Source of the DNA: an uncultured Schlesneria sp.
GTDB lineage: Bacteria > Planctomycetota > Planctomycetia > Planctomycetales > Planctomycetaceae
NCBI GenBank assembly: GCA_903871875.1
Contig: CAIQIR010000149.1
Location: forward strand, 20,668 to 84,667
Length of the DNA: 64,000 nt
Direction: 5' to 3'
The stretch's first letter is position 1, and each line of letters begins with the position of its first letter. Position numbers and translations under genes: made by a program. Under the pieces are notes generated by a model that saw only the letters and a program-made list of their open reading frames with translations, made no database searches and was not told where the DNA came from. This document shows, one piece after another, positions 19,917 to 28,370 of this stretch.

Positions 19917-21239
19917 CTAACGTCCCAATGGACGCTGAGCGAACAAATTCGAAGGTAACTTCACACCGGCCGACTCCAAGCGAGGCATAAACGAGGGTCG
20001 GACACCCGTCGCTTCGAAATGGCCGAAAGCCCGGCCTGTTTCATCGATGCCATCCTGTTTGAACAAGAACAAATCCTGCATGACAACCTGGTCTTGCTCC
20101 ATATTCAACACCTCCGTGATGTAGGTCAGTCGACGAGGGCCACCTTGCAATCGCTGAACTTGAATGATCAGGTCGACGGCAGCCGCAAATTGCTGTCGCA
20201 AGGCGCGAATCGGCAATTCCACTCCGCCCATCGAAATCATCGTTTCCAGTCGTGAAACCGCGTCGCGCGGAGTGTTCGCGTGAATGGTCGTCATCGAACC
20301 TTCGTGGCCAGTATTCATCGCTTGCAGCATGTCCAGCGATTCCGGACCGCGACACTCACCAATGATGATGCGGTCGGGTCGCATTCGCAGGGCGTTCTTC
20401 ACCAGGTCCGTCGCGGTCACCCGCCCCTTGCCTTCGATGTTTGCTGGTCGCGTTTCCAATCGCAGGATGTGATCCTGCTGTAGCTGCAATTCGGCGGCAT
20501 CTTCGATCGTAATGACGCGATGATCATTCTGAATAAAGCCCGACAACGTATTCAGCAGTGTCGTTTTTCCGGAACCCGTGCCCCCACTGATAATAATGTT
20601 CAGCCGGGCCTTAATCGCCCCTTCCAACACCAGTGCGATTTCCGGCGTGAACGCACCAAATCGAAGCAAGTCTTCCAAACCAAGTGGCTTAGAACCGAAC
20701 CGTCGAATCGTCAACGACGGACCGTCCAGAGCCAGCGGCGGAATGATGGCATTCACACGTGAACCGTCTGGCAAACGAGCGTCGACCATGGGAGACGTTT
20801 CATCGATACGGCGACCGATACGAGAAACGATTCGATCGAGAATCTGCATCAAGTGAGCATTATCGCGGAAGGTCACTTCCGAACGTTGAATTCGTCCATT
20901 TTTTTCGATGAACACGTTCTTGGGACCGTTGATCATAATATCCGCGACTCCCTGCTCTTTCAGCAGGATCTCCAGCGGACCATAACCAAATGTCTCATCG
21001 AGAACCTCTTCAATCAATCGTTCCCGTTCGGCGCGATTGAGCAGCGCATTTTCGGTATCACACAGGTGTTCGATCACCAGTCGGATTTCGCGGCGAAGCG
21101 TCTCTCCCTGGAGGTCACCTAAGCGGGAAAGGTCAAGTTTTTCGACAAGCTTGCCGTGAATCAGTCGCTTGAGACTGTCAAAATCCATCTCAGTGGATGG
21201 TCCGCGACCGCGTGATGGCATTGTGGGGGGGGGAGCCAT
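19917..21239 (-). CDS. cpaF: Tad pilus assembly ATPase CpaF (TadA)
   Basis: Secretion ATPase of the Tad pilus, a hexameric cytoplasmic motor for pilin assembly. About 440 aa, with the N-terminal IKGLVEKL-type region, [20 protein letters not shown], Walker [16 protein letters not shown] (about residue 213), the Asp box [14 protein letters not shown], and Walker B-region [14 protein letters not shown] followed by the His box [14 protein letters not shown]. The start at 21239 ([11 protein letters not shown]) follows a weak GGAG far upstream. Nine consecutive C on the coding strand (21225-21233) lie in codons 3-5, so slippage there would shift the frame; ATG at 21221 lies downstream of it. CpaE/TadZ, secretin and pilin genes are not in the window. 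Confidence 0.94.
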   Translation of the reverse strand: MAPPPTMPSRGRGPSTEMDFDSLKRLIHGKLVEKLDLSRLGDLQGETLRREIRLVIEHLCDTENALLNRAERERLIEEVLDETFGYGPLEILLKEQGVADIMINGPKNVFIEKNGRIQRSEVTFRDNAHLMQILDRIVSRIGRRIDETSPMVDARLPDGSRVNAIIPPLALDGPSLTIRRFGSKPLGLEDLLRFGAFTPEIALVLEGAIKARLNIIISGGTGSGKTTLLNTLSGFIQNDHRVITIEDAAELQLQQDHILRLETRPANIEGKGRVTATDLVKNALRMRPDRIIIGECRGPESLDMLQAMNTGHEGSMTTIHANTPRDAVSRLETMISMGGVELPIRALRQQFAAAVDLIIQVQRLQGGPRRLTYITEVLNMEQDQVVMQDLFLFKQDGIDETGRAFGHFEATGVRPSFMPRLESAGVKLPSNLFAQRPLGR

Positions 21240-21798
21240 GATTCGAGGGAACTCCGTCTTTCGAAATGCGTGGGAAAGCAAAAGGTTGAGCCGGTAAAGA
21301 CACAACTTGACTCATTTCGAAACCTAGCTCGAATTCCCGTAGGTTGCCAAAAAGAAACATGTAGAAACATGAAGATCAAACCGTTAATTCGTCACGACTT
21401 TGCCGAATATTCCGACAAATTCGGTCCGAGGTGAGAGCCAAAGGGCGTAAAACTGGCCGGCTACCACGGGAAGTGATCGGCGGATCTTGCCGATCTTCCG
21501 CCAAAAGCCTAGATCGCGGCGGCTAAGGCGAGACACGGAATTTCTCCAACCACAACTTCTCGGAATTCGCTGATTTGTGATACAAGGACGCTGGCGACGC
21601 CGTCGTGTCGGGAAAGATTTTCATTCGCGAGCAGGACATCGCGGAAAAAACGATTCGTCGCTCCGTATCATTCACCACAGATGAATCATCATCGCCGCAA
21701 GGATTGGGGCTTCTCGATTTGGGAGTGGTCTCGTCAATCCTGCGGCTGCGTGATGGTTCAGATTGTTCATCGATCTCATCGCCGCGGAGTGCTCATTC
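21240..21798. other. intergenic region between divergent cpaF and glmS
   Basis: 559 bp, divergent. A partial inverted repeat (GGCGGATC at 21479-21486 against GATCTTCCGCC at 21492-21502) is the only structure noticed; it has no T-run, so it is not a usual terminator. Promoters for the tad genes and glmS are expected here. No other gene is supported. Confidence 0.45.
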
Positions 21799-23661
21799 AT
21801 GTGTGGAATCGTTGGATACGTCGGCCCCAAGCAAGCCTACAACTATCTCATCGAGGGACTCTTTCGACTTGAGTACCGGGGATATGACAGTGCCGGGATT
21901 GCACTGCAAGACGGAAACAAAATCGGAATACGGAAGAAAACCGGCCGGGTTTCTCAATTGGCGGAGCTGTTCAAGCAAGAACCGCTGAAAGGTTCGGTTG
22001 GCATTGGCCATACACGCTGGGCGACGCATGGTGAACCGAGTGACCTGAATTCTCACCCCCACACCGGCGGCAATGGCGAAGTTGTCCTCGTCCATAACGG
22101 CGTGATTGAGAACTATTCAATTCTACGGGACCGTTTGCGCGAGTTGGGCTACGTTTTTCACACCTCGACAGATACCGAAGTCGCCGCCCATCTGGTTGCG
22201 CACCATCTTGAAGAGGCGGTCAAACTGGGGGCTGACGCCATGAACCCTGACACCTGTGTTAGGGCACTTGAAACCGCCATCAAGCAAATTAAGGGAACCT
22301 ACGGGTTGGCCGTGTTGTTCCGCGACGTTCCCGGCTTACTTGTCGCGACGCGATTGGGAAGCCCGCTCGTCGTGGGAATCGGACGTGGGGAATATTATCT
22401 GGCCAGCGACGCGGGGCCTCTTGTCGGCAACACAGAAGAGATCGTTTACATCAAAGATCACGAGACGGCGGTGATTACCGCAGATTCGTTCGTGCTTCGC
22501 CATCAGGACGGAAGTGAACCAACCGTCTCGATCCGCGCCCTCGAACAAACCACACAAGATACGGAACTGGGTGACTATGACCACTATATGCTGAAGGAAA
22601 TCTTCGAGCAGCCTCAGACGATTGAAAACGCGATGCGCGGACGTCTGGAGGATGACGAAGCGACAGCCAAGTTCGGCGGATTGAACATGGATCCACAGTC
22701 GCTTCGGCGGATTGATCGGATCATTCTCACCGCCTGCGGGACGAGCTGGCATGCAGGCCTGGTCGGTGAATATCTGATCGAAGAATTTGCTCGCATTCCT
22801 GTGGAAGTCGAATACGCCAGCGAGCTTCGCTACCGCAATCCCCCGCTCAGCGACCGGACCATGATTTTCGCCATTACCCAAAGTGGCGAGACCGCGGACA
22901 CGTTGGCCGCCATGCGCGAATGCAAACGAAAAGGGCATCAGTCCCTGGCCATCTGCAATACGGTGGGATCAACGATCGCCCGTGAAGCTGATGGTGGAAT
23001 TTACCTTCATGCAGGTCCGGAAATCGGCGTCGCGTCGACCAAAGCGTTCACTTCACAGGTAACCGTGCTAACGCTGCTCGCACTGTTCCTCGGCCGCATG
23101 CGACATCTGTCCTATCCGGCGGGCAAACGGATCATCAGCCATCTGCGGGCAATGCCGGATAAGATCCGCCAGACATTGAATTGCTTCGATGCGGTCAAAG
23201 AAGTCGCGAGGAAGTACTACACCGCCGAAAACTTCCTCTACATGGGCCGGTTATACAATTTCCCGGTTGCCCTGGAAGGTGCGCTCAAGCTGAAAGAAAT
23301 CAGCTACATTCACGCCGAAGGCTATCCGGCAGCTGAAATGAAGCACGGTCCGATTGCTCTGGTTGACGAATACACACCGAGCGTCTTTGTGGCCCCGCGA
23401 TGCCAGATCTATCCTAAGGTGATGAGTAACCTGGAAGAGGTCAAAGCCCGCAAGGGACCAGTGATCGCAATTGCTTGCGAAGGCGATGACAAGATTGCCG
23501 AGCTCGCCGATGACGTCATTTACGTCCCAGATGTGGACGAGTACCTGCAGCCTCTGGTCACTTCTATCCCGCTACAACTGCTCGCCTACCAAATCGCCAT
23601 CTTGCGAGGATGTAATGTTGATCGACCAAGAAATCTCGCGAAGAGCGTCACCGTCGAATGA
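21799..23661 (+). CDS. glmS: glutamine-fructose-6-phosphate aminotransferase (isomerizing)
   Basis: 620 aa. Makes glucosamine-6-phosphate for amino-sugar synthesis. The start is set at ATG 21799, so the N-terminal nucleophile Cys2 opens MCGIVGYVGPKQAYN. Upstream codons in frame would block that cysteine. The class II amidotransferase domain has GIGHTRWATHGEPSDLNSHP and VLVHNGVIENY. Two SIS domains follow (LTACGTSWHAG; TQSGETADTL; GPEIGVASTKAFTSQ), with the C-terminal DVPRNLAKSVTVE-like end (NVDRPRNLAKSVTVE). The length is typical. A strong hairpin terminator follows at 23709. Confidence 0.97.
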   Translation: MCGIVGYVGPKQAYNYLIEGLFRLEYRGYDSAGIALQDGNKIGIRKKTGRVSQLAELFKQEPLKGSVGIGHTRWATHGEPSDLNSHPHTGGNGEVVLVHNGVIENYSILRDRLRELGYVFHTSTDTEVAAHLVAHHLEEAVKLGADAMNPDTCVRALETAIKQIKGTYGLAVLFRDVPGLLVATRLGSPLVVGIGRGEYYLASDAGPLVGNTEEIVYIKDHETAVITADSFVLRHQDGSEPTVSIRALEQTTQDTELGDYDHYMLKEIFEQPQTIENAMRGRLEDDEATAKFGGLNMDPQSLRRIDRIILTACGTSWHAGLVGEYLIEEFARIPVEVEYASELRYRNPPLSDRTMIFAITQSGETADTLAAMRECKRKGHQSLAICNTVGSTIAREADGGIYLHAGPEIGVASTKAFTSQVTVLTLLALFLGRMRHLSYPAGKRIISHLRAMPDKIRQTLNCFDAVKEVARKYYTAENFLYMGRLYNFPVALEGALKLKEISYIHAEGYPAAEMKHGPIALVDEYTPSVFVAPRCQIYPKVMSNLEEVKARKGPVIAIACEGDDKIAELADDVIYVPDVDEYLQPLVTSIPLQLLAYQIAILRGCNVDRPRNLAKSVTVE

Positions 23662-23708
23662 CACCGTCAATTTGACAGGCTAAACCCAAAAATACTTGTC
23701 TGAAACGA

Positions 23709-23746
23709 GCCACACTGGAAGATTTTCACCCAGTGTGGCAATTTTT
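23709..23746 (+). terminator. rho-independent terminator after glmS
   Basis: GCCACACTGG (23709-23718) pairs with CCAGTGTGGC (23730-23739), a perfect 10-bp stem with an 11-nt loop, followed by AATTTTTC. It lies 47 bp past the glmS stop and between convergent glmS and csrA. Confidence 0.85.
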
Positions 23747-23815
23747 CTTCCAAGTCATAGAAACTGGTCAATCTGTATAAATGAACAGAGATTTAGGCCC
23801 GAATCGGTCAATCAT

Positions 23816-24004
23816 CTAGCTCATGCTGGAGGCGCCAACCGCCTCGCCGCTCCCGACGCACAGCTCTGCGCGTCGAATCGAAATGCTGTCTGGCGCTTCG
23901 ATTCCCAAGCGAACACGTCCGCCTTTCACTTCCAGCACTGTCACCGTGACCATTCGGTCGCCAATTTCAATTTGCTGTTTCAGGCCACGAGTTAAGACTA
24001 ACAT
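23816..24004 (-). CDS. csrA: carbon storage regulator CsrA
   Basis: 62-aa RNA-binding global regulator. It starts MLVLTRGLKQQIEIGDRMVT, has the VTVLEVKGGRVRLGIEAP core and the RRAELC helix typical of CsrA; the C-terminal 12 residues are divergent, as is usual. It binds GGA motifs in 5' leaders to block or alter translation. A strong AAGGAGGAG lies 4-6 nt ahead of the ATG. It converges with glmS. Unlike in many bacteria, no fliW or other flagellar gene neighbours it. Likely targets are not visible. Confidence 0.95.
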   Translation of the reverse strand: MLVLTRGLKQQIEIGDRMVTVTVLEVKGGRVRLGIEAPDSISIRRAELCVGSGEAVGASSMS

Positions 24005-24701
24005 GATCTCCTCCTTGATAGTTTGTCTGGATTCCCATCCCGCGATTGTCTATCCACTCGCAATTATTACACCCGAGTCAAGGTTTTCTTGATAAATTTC
24101 TCTTTTGACAGCGAATTTCATTCAGAAATGCTGATCAAGACGGATTTCCGGTCGAAAAAACCCGCCTTTTGGTCACTTGAGGGCAGCCGCGACGCCCCAA
24201 TCTACCGAGTCCAGCTATTCAGTCCCGGCAGAATACTGTCCAACTGGACGACGTTTGTCTGCGATTATGCAACTGTCCGAACCACGCTGGTGCAAACCGA
24301 GACATCATTACGCGGCTATTCCGGAATTACGCGGCTTTTCCGGATCGAGCAATCACTTAGCCATTCTCTGATGCGACTACCGCCCAAGTGGAAAATTTCC
24401 GCCGGCTCTCGCGCCATGTCATCGTTTTTTTCCATGAGATTCGAATTTTCCCACAAGGAGTTCGAATTCCATTCGATTGATGGAAACGGAGATGGTTTGT
24501 CGAGCATTTATTGCCCCGAGATTTTTCTGAGTTGAGCCAAATCATCAGCTTGATTCGATTTCACTCGAGGTAGTTCGCCCTCAACAGCAAGTCCTTGACA
24601 CTCCCCCACCGAAATCTTCGGAAACACGACTTCTAAGACACCCCCCCGCTCAACGAGCGTTCCATTCGAGCTATTCACCCACAACCTCGGAGCCTGCAGA
24701 A
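24005..24701. other. intergenic region between divergent csrA and the repeat protein
   Basis: 697 bp with no supported gene. It contains the 19-bp tandem duplication at 24307-24344 (separate entry). Promoters of csrA and the repeat-protein gene are expected here but I see no strong consensus. Confidence 0.45.
24307..24344. repeat. 19-bp tandem duplication
   Basis: Two adjacent 19-bp units, ATTACGCGGCTATTCCGGA (24307-24325) and the same with one change (24326-24344, A to T at position 12). It lies between divergent csrA and the repeat-protein gene. It could be a paired binding site or a chance duplication. Confidence 0.8.
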
Positions 24702-27700
24702 ATGTTTGATTTCATTACTGGTCAAAATGCGTTCAAGAAGATGTGGGCCAATCTGACGGAATCGTCGCAAGGCCCTCGCAGCAAGCGACGTGGGGCTCAA
24801 AATCGCGATAAGCTGATTGTTCCCGCCTGCGTTGAAATGCTCGAAAAACGCGAGCTGTTGACGGCTGCCGCCGTCGTGGGAGTAACGTTCACCGCTGGAA
24901 CAGGCGTGTTGGCCATCACCGGAACTTCCGGAGCAGATTCGATTACCGTCGTCGCCAGTGCCTCGAACACGAAAATCAGCGTCAACGGCGCGCTCTATCA
25001 GACCATTCAGACAGCCACGAACGCCAACCTCACTACCGTGAACTTCACCGGAGGCGGTGGAACAGATTCAATCGTCGTTTCCGGTACAACAGGAAACTTA
25101 ACGTTGGGCCTGACGAACGTCGCTTCAGCCGGTGTCAGCGCCATTTCGGCAGGACAAAACGCGACGATCACCTCTAACGTTGCCCTGACTCTCACCGCAT
25201 CGACGGTCGCCGGAAACCTCTCCGTCACGTCGACTTCGGGCGCAGTCACCAACACCGGTGCCCTTGCAGTAACCGGAACGACAACGATTAATGCCGGTGC
25301 AAACGACATTTCCCTGACCACCAAAACCAACGCCTTCACAGGGGCTCTGATCCTAACCGGTAAGAATGTGTCGGTTGTCGCCACCGGCGCGGTGAAACTG
25401 AATGCCACCACCGCCACGGGTAATCTGGCCGTCACGTCAACGGGAGCCATCACCGACGGCGGCGTCTGGACTGTGACCGGTACCACGACATTGAATGCCG
25501 GCGCGAATGCAATCACGCTCACCCAAAGTTCAGCGTTTACAGGAGCGATTGGCTTTACGGCCACGAACGCCGCCGTGAAGAATACGATTGCCACAGTCTT
25601 GGGCGCCTCAACGTTGACAGGCACACTGAACGTCTCCTCGACCGGGGGTGCGGTGACGGATACGGGAAAACTGACAATCGGTGGCACGACCACGATTGAT
25701 GCGACCGGAAGTAACCTTAGCCTGAGCACACCCTCCAATGCCTTCACCGGCGCCCTGATTTTGAAGGGTGCTAATGTTACCGTAGATGCGACTGGCCCTG
25801 TGAAACTGGGACTGTCAACCGTCACTGGTAACCTGGCCGTGAAAACCAGTGGAGCGATTACTGATTCCGGTGTCTTGACTGTGACCGGAACAACCAGTTT
25901 GAACGCTGGCACGGCCGCAATCACGTTGGCGCAAGCCTCATCGTTCACGGGTGCGATCGGCTTCATTGGCTCGAACGCCACAGTGACGAACACCATTGCC
26001 ACGGTGTTGGGGGCCTCCACATTGACCGGTAGTCTGGTCGTAACATCGACTGGCGGTGCCGTGACGGATACCGGAACACTCGTGATTGGTGGCACAACGA
26101 CGATCAATTCTGGTGCAGGAAACAATCTGTCCGTGGGATCTGCCAGCAGCACGTTTGGCGGGGCACTCATCCTGACCGGCGACAATGTAACCATCACATC
26201 CAAATCGGCGACAAATTTGGGAGCGACCACTGCGGCCGGAACGTTGTCAGTGACCTCAACGGGGACGGTCTCCAATACGGGAACACTCACCATCACCGGA
26301 ACGACAACGGTCAATGCGGGCAAGAATGACGTGATTTTGGGGCATGCGGGTAATGCCTTCACCGCGGCGTTGACGCTGTCGGGTAACAATGTGACGGTGA
26401 ATGCCGCTGGTGCGGTGATTCTGAATACTGTCACTGCGACCAGCAACCTGTCGGTGACCACGACCGGAGCCATTACGAACACCGGTACACTGACCGTGAC
26501 AGGAACCACAACGGTCAATGCCGGTGCCGGCAACAATGTGACTCTGGGAACTACGACCAATAAGTTCGGTGGTGCGGTGGCCATCATCGGTGACGTTATC
26601 GTTCTTAAGAACACGGGAGCAATCACCCTGGGTGCAATCTCCGCTGCTGGTACTTTCTCGCTGACTTCAACGGGCGTTGTCAGTAATACGGGCACACTCG
26701 CCATTACCGGAATCACAACCGTCAATGCGGGTACGGCTGACGTGACTCTGGGACATGCGGCCAACACGTTTGGGGCGGCCTTGGTTCTGACTGGCGCTAA
26801 CGTGAGCGTGTCGGCCACGGGTGCAGTCCTACTGAACGCCACGACGGCCACGGGAAATCTGTCCGTGCTGGCGACGGGAGCGATCACTGACGGCGGTGTT
26901 TGGACCATCGGTGGAACCACAACGCTGAACGCGGGAGCGCACGCCATCACGCTGACGCAAAACTCTGCATTCACGGGAGCAATCAGCTTCATTGGTACCA
27001 ATGTTGCGGTCAAGAACACGATTGCCACAGTGCTGGGGACCAGTACGTTGACTGGAACGTTGACAGTGACATCAACCGGCGGTGCCGTGACCAACACCGG
27101 TAAACTGAGCGTCGGTGGCGTGACGACGATCACCGCCACAGGGCAAAACGTCTCCTTGGGTACCGCATCGAACGTATTCACCGGGAATGTGATCGTGACC
27201 GGGGCTAACGTAACGATCGGAGCAACCGGTGCCGTGGTTCTGGGTGCCTCGACGTTGACCGGCAACCTGACAGTGAAATCCACCGGAGCGATTTCCGATG
27301 CCGGTGTTTTGACCGTCGCTGGCACGACGTCGTTGGACGCAGGAACAACCACCGTCACTCTGTCTCAGAGTGACGTGTTGACGGGAGCCATCTCGCTGAT
27401 CGGTTCGAATGCCTCAATCAAGAACACCATTGCCACGAATCTGGGTGCCAGCACGTTGACCGGAACGCTGAACGTCTCTTCCACCAGTGGAAACGTGACA
27501 AATTCCGGCAAGCTGGTCATCAGCGGAACAACGACGATTGATGCCACCGGCAACAACTTGACGTTGAATACCGCAACGAACAGCTTCACGGGCGCGCTGA
27601 TCCTGAAAGGGGTGAACGTGACCGTCGACGCCGCCAGTGCAGTAATCTTCGGTGCCTCGACCATTACCGGGACCTTCGCGGTGACCACGAAGGGTGCAAT

Positions 27701-28049
27701 TACGAATACGGGTGCGATCGCGGTGACCGGCACCACAACGGTGAACGCGGGCACGAATAACATCACCCTGACGAACGCCGGTTCGACTTACACGGGAGCC
27801 GTCTCTCTCGTGGGCAACAATGTCGCGATCACGTCAACCGCCGCAATGAACTTCGGCACCACCACCACCACCGGATCGTTGACGGTGATTTCGGGTGGAG
27901 CCGTAACCGATACCGCCGGTGTCCTGACGATTAAGGGTGCCCTGACCATGACCGCCAACGGCGGTGCTGCTGCGATTACTTTGACTCACGCCGGTGATTC
28001 GTTCGGTGGTGCCTTGAACCTGGACGGAAACCCCGTCACCGTTTCCTAA
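24702..28049 (+). CDS. large extracellular repeat protein (adhesin- or filamentous-hemagglutinin-like)
   Basis: 1115 aa, rich in Thr, Gly, Ala, Asn and Val. The N-terminus (basic stretch, then VEMLEKRELLTAAAV) resembles the planctomycete LExRxLL extracellular-protein motif and may act as an export signal. A hemolysin-type GTSGADSITV motif follows. Then about 14 repeats of roughly 69 residues run to the end, each with a core like LTVTGTTTVNAGANxITL, an FTGAL(I/V)LTGxNV strand and a TGNLxVTSTGAxxxTG strand: a pattern fit for a parallel beta-helix. There are almost no Cys. It ends in ...NLDGNPVTVS with no anchor visible, and a terminator follows. Likely a surface or matrix protein; function unknown. 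The antisense frame across the repeats is open by composition and is not a gene. Confidence 0.88.
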   Translation: MFDFITGQNAFKKMWANLTESSQGPRSKRRGAQNRDKLIVPACVEMLEKRELLTAAAVVGVTFTAGTGVLAITGTSGADSITVVASASNTKISVNGALYQTIQTATNANLTTVNFTGGGGTDSIVVSGTTGNLTLGLTNVASAGVSAISAGQNATITSNVALTLTASTVAGNLSVTSTSGAVTNTGALAVTGTTTINAGANDISLTTKTNAFTGALILTGKNVSVVATGAVKLNATTATGNLAVTSTGAITDGGVWTVTGTTTLNAGANAITLTQSSAFTGAIGFTATNAAVKNTIATVLGASTLTGTLNVSSTGGAVTDTGKLTIGGTTTIDATGSNLSLSTPSNAFTGALILKGANVTVDATGPVKLGLSTVTGNLAVKTSGAITDSGVLTVTGTTSLNAGTAAITLAQASSFTGAIGFIGSNATVTNTIATVLGASTLTGSLVVTSTGGAVTDTGTLVIGGTTTINSGAGNNLSVGSASSTFGGALILTGDNVTITSKSATNLGATTAAGTLSVTSTGTVSNTGTLTITGTTTVNAGKNDVILGHAGNAFTAALTLSGNNVTVNAAGAVILNTVTATSNLSVTTTGAITNTGTLTVTGTTTVNAGAGNNVTLGTTTNKFGGAVAIIGDVIVLKNTGAITLGAISAAGTFSLTSTGVVSNTGTLAITGITTVNAGTADVTLGHAANTFGAALVLTGANVSVSATGAVLLNATTATGNLSVLATGAITDGGVWTIGGTTTLNAGAHAITLTQNSAFTGAISFIGTNVAVKNTIATVLGTSTLTGTLTVTSTGGAVTNTGKLSVGGVTTITATGQNVSLGTASNVFTGNVIVTGANVTIGATGAVVLGASTLTGNLTVKSTGAISDAGVLTVAGTTSLDAGTTTVTLSQSDVLTGAISLIGSNASIKNTIATNLGASTLTGTLNVSSTSGNVTNSGKLVISGTTTIDATGNNLTLNTATNSFTGALILKGVNVTVDAASAVIFGASTITGTFAVTTKGAITNTGAIAVTGTTTVNAGTNNITLTNAGSTYTGAVSLVGNNVAITSTAAMNFGTTTTTGSLTVISGGAVTDTAGVLTIKGALTMTANGGAAAITLTHAGDSFGGALNLDGNPVTVS

Positions 28050-28167
28050 ATGACTTCCGTGACAAGGGTTTGATGGGCTGCCGCGATCTCGCGGAATCCC
28101 AGAACCTGAGTTGCAATCCGAAAGTATCAACCGAACTGGCGATCCTCGCCAGGAATCTGGAAAAACA

Positions 28168-28208
28168 GCCGAACCTCGCAATCACCGATTGCGAGGTTCG
28201 GTCTTTTT
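28168..28208 (+). terminator. strong rho-independent terminator after the repeat protein
   Basis: A 15-16-bp stem (left arm 28168-28183, right arm 28187-28202; loop ACC at 28184-28186) followed by CTTTTT. An A5 run on the left could also let it work on the opposite strand. It lies 119 bp past the repeat protein stop. The rest of the 28050-28370 spacer holds nothing recognised. Confidence 0.92.
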
Positions 28209-28370
28209 GTGACAACAACTTTACCGCCCCTGCCGCAGATCAGACGGGTTCCGACGAATTAGGCCAATCTTGATCGACATCGTCGTATCTCTGATAAGGA
28301 CCGAATATAACTGGTCTGAACGAACATTCTTCTCACGAGATCCCATGAACCTGAAATTGTGGTGGAATCG

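Noticed and set aside
21479..21502. Partial inverted repeat upstream of glmS.
   Set aside because: Imperfect stem and no T-run; too weak to call a terminator or riboswitch.
25007..27358. A 783-codon open frame on the minus strand across the repeat protein.
   Set aside because: It mirrors the repetitive codon usage of the real gene, is made of Val/Pro/Ala-rich repeats and has no independent ribosome site or family match.
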